Assembly: GCA_902158735.1 (NCBI GenBank)
Contig: CABGHG010000130.1
Span: 1-5,067 of the forward strand
Length of the DNA stretch: 5,067 bases
Source: Candidatus Methanolliviera sp. GoM_oil
GTDB taxonomy: Archaea > Halobacteriota > Methanoliparia > Methanoliparales > Methanoliparaceae
Direction: 5' to 3'
The position numbers were made by a program, and so were the translations under genes. The notes beneath the pieces are model-generated. The model ran no database searches and was not told the DNA's origin. It saw nothing but the letters and a program-made list of their open reading frames with translations. Position 1 is the stretch's first letter; each line of letters starts with the position of its first letter. Of the stretch, positions 4,855-5,067 are shown in pieces.

Positions 4855-5067
4855 ATGTATGAATCCATCGAGGTCGTAGAATTTTTCATTGAGATTATTT
4901 TGTGAGAACACATAAAGATAATCCCGACAAGGTGAAAATCTCTATTGTCGATGGATCTTTCTTTGAAACTATTCTAAAAGAGCATTTCATCAATCAGATG
5001 TTTTTAAATGTTTTGCGAGCACAACTGGTGAAGAGAAAGATGGAACTTCCTCCCGAAAGACTAAAAG
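4855..5067 (+). pseudogene. unrecognised gene after the DNA methyltransferase, possible restriction partner, cut by the window edge
   Basis: An ATG two bases after the methyltransferase stop reads MYESIEVVEFFIEIIL in the first frame and hits TGA at 4903. The third frame takes over at once (RTHKDNPDKVKISIVDG, then SFFETILKEHFINQ, then MFLNVLRAQLVKRKMELPPE) and is open to the last base, so a single-base deletion near 4900-4905 would explain the break. The alternative is that a GTG at 4902 starts a separate protein in that frame. The amino-acid pattern is that of a soluble protein with no membrane segment. I do not recognise the family. The tight spacing behind a DNA methyltransferase suggests a cognate endonuclease or other restriction-modification subunit, but this rests on position alone. 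Confidence 0.5.

Noticed and set aside
4629..4862. Two overlapping short open frames from 4629 and 4655 as separate small proteins
   Set aside because: The second carries the true tail of the methyltransferase (DVSKFYDYYRFTPKIGEIWP) after a frameshift; the first is its shadow in another frame.

Overview
The window looks archaeal, most likely euryarchaeal. A methanogen- or methanotroph-related lineage is an inference from the style of the histidine kinase, not something shown. The evidence is: TATA-like boxes about 22-26 bases before start codons (leaderless-type promoters), an archaeal-style tRNA-Gln(UUG) without encoded CCA, heavy use of AGA/AGG/ATA codons, and an IS200/IS605 element with a full TnpA-TnpB pair.

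Layout. (1) 1-1263: a cytosolic-looking GAF-HisKA-HATPase histidine kinase, open to the left edge of the window, with a short stretch of its GAF domain read out of frame by two compensating single-base indels. (2) 1253-1539: its response-regulator partner, frameshifted near the start and cut off in the middle of the receiver domain. (3) About 1532-1741: the C-terminal tail of a different, unrecognised protein fused to that breakpoint, with a 10-bp tandem duplication inside. (4) 1742-1881: a non-coding stretch with two small hairpins and a promoter. (5) 1882-2343: the N-terminal part of a class I SAM-dependent methyltransferase, cut off by the left end of the transposon. (6) About 2298-4005: an intact-looking IS200/IS605-family element (tnpA and tnpB overlapping by 4 bases, with matching end hairpins). 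(7) 4006-4097: a short spacer that starts with a 9-bp tandem duplication and holds a weak tRNA promoter. (8) 4098-4170: tRNA-Gln. (9) 4168-4231: a perfect 32-bp tandem duplication that starts on the last three bases of the tRNA. (10) 4217-4852: a heavily damaged beta-class (DPPF ... DPFTGTGTT order) DNA methyltransferase. (11) 4855-5067: a tightly following, frameshifted gene that runs off the right edge and may be the remains of a restriction-endonuclease partner.

How it fits together. The kinase and regulator were once an overlapping two-component pair; the regulator can no longer work as written. The DNA methyltransferase and the gene behind it look like a decayed restriction-modification pair next to a tRNA gene. 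Only the transposon, the tRNA gene and, with a caveat, the kinase look functional. The strongest system is the TnpA/TnpB element: TnpB keeps all RuvC and zinc-finger residues, and its presumed guide RNA and target-adjacent motif can be predicted from the two ends. The many small indels elsewhere mean either real decay of an accessory region or uncorrected sequencing errors. The large deletions, the 52-bp insertion and the tandem duplications are harder to explain as sequencing errors.
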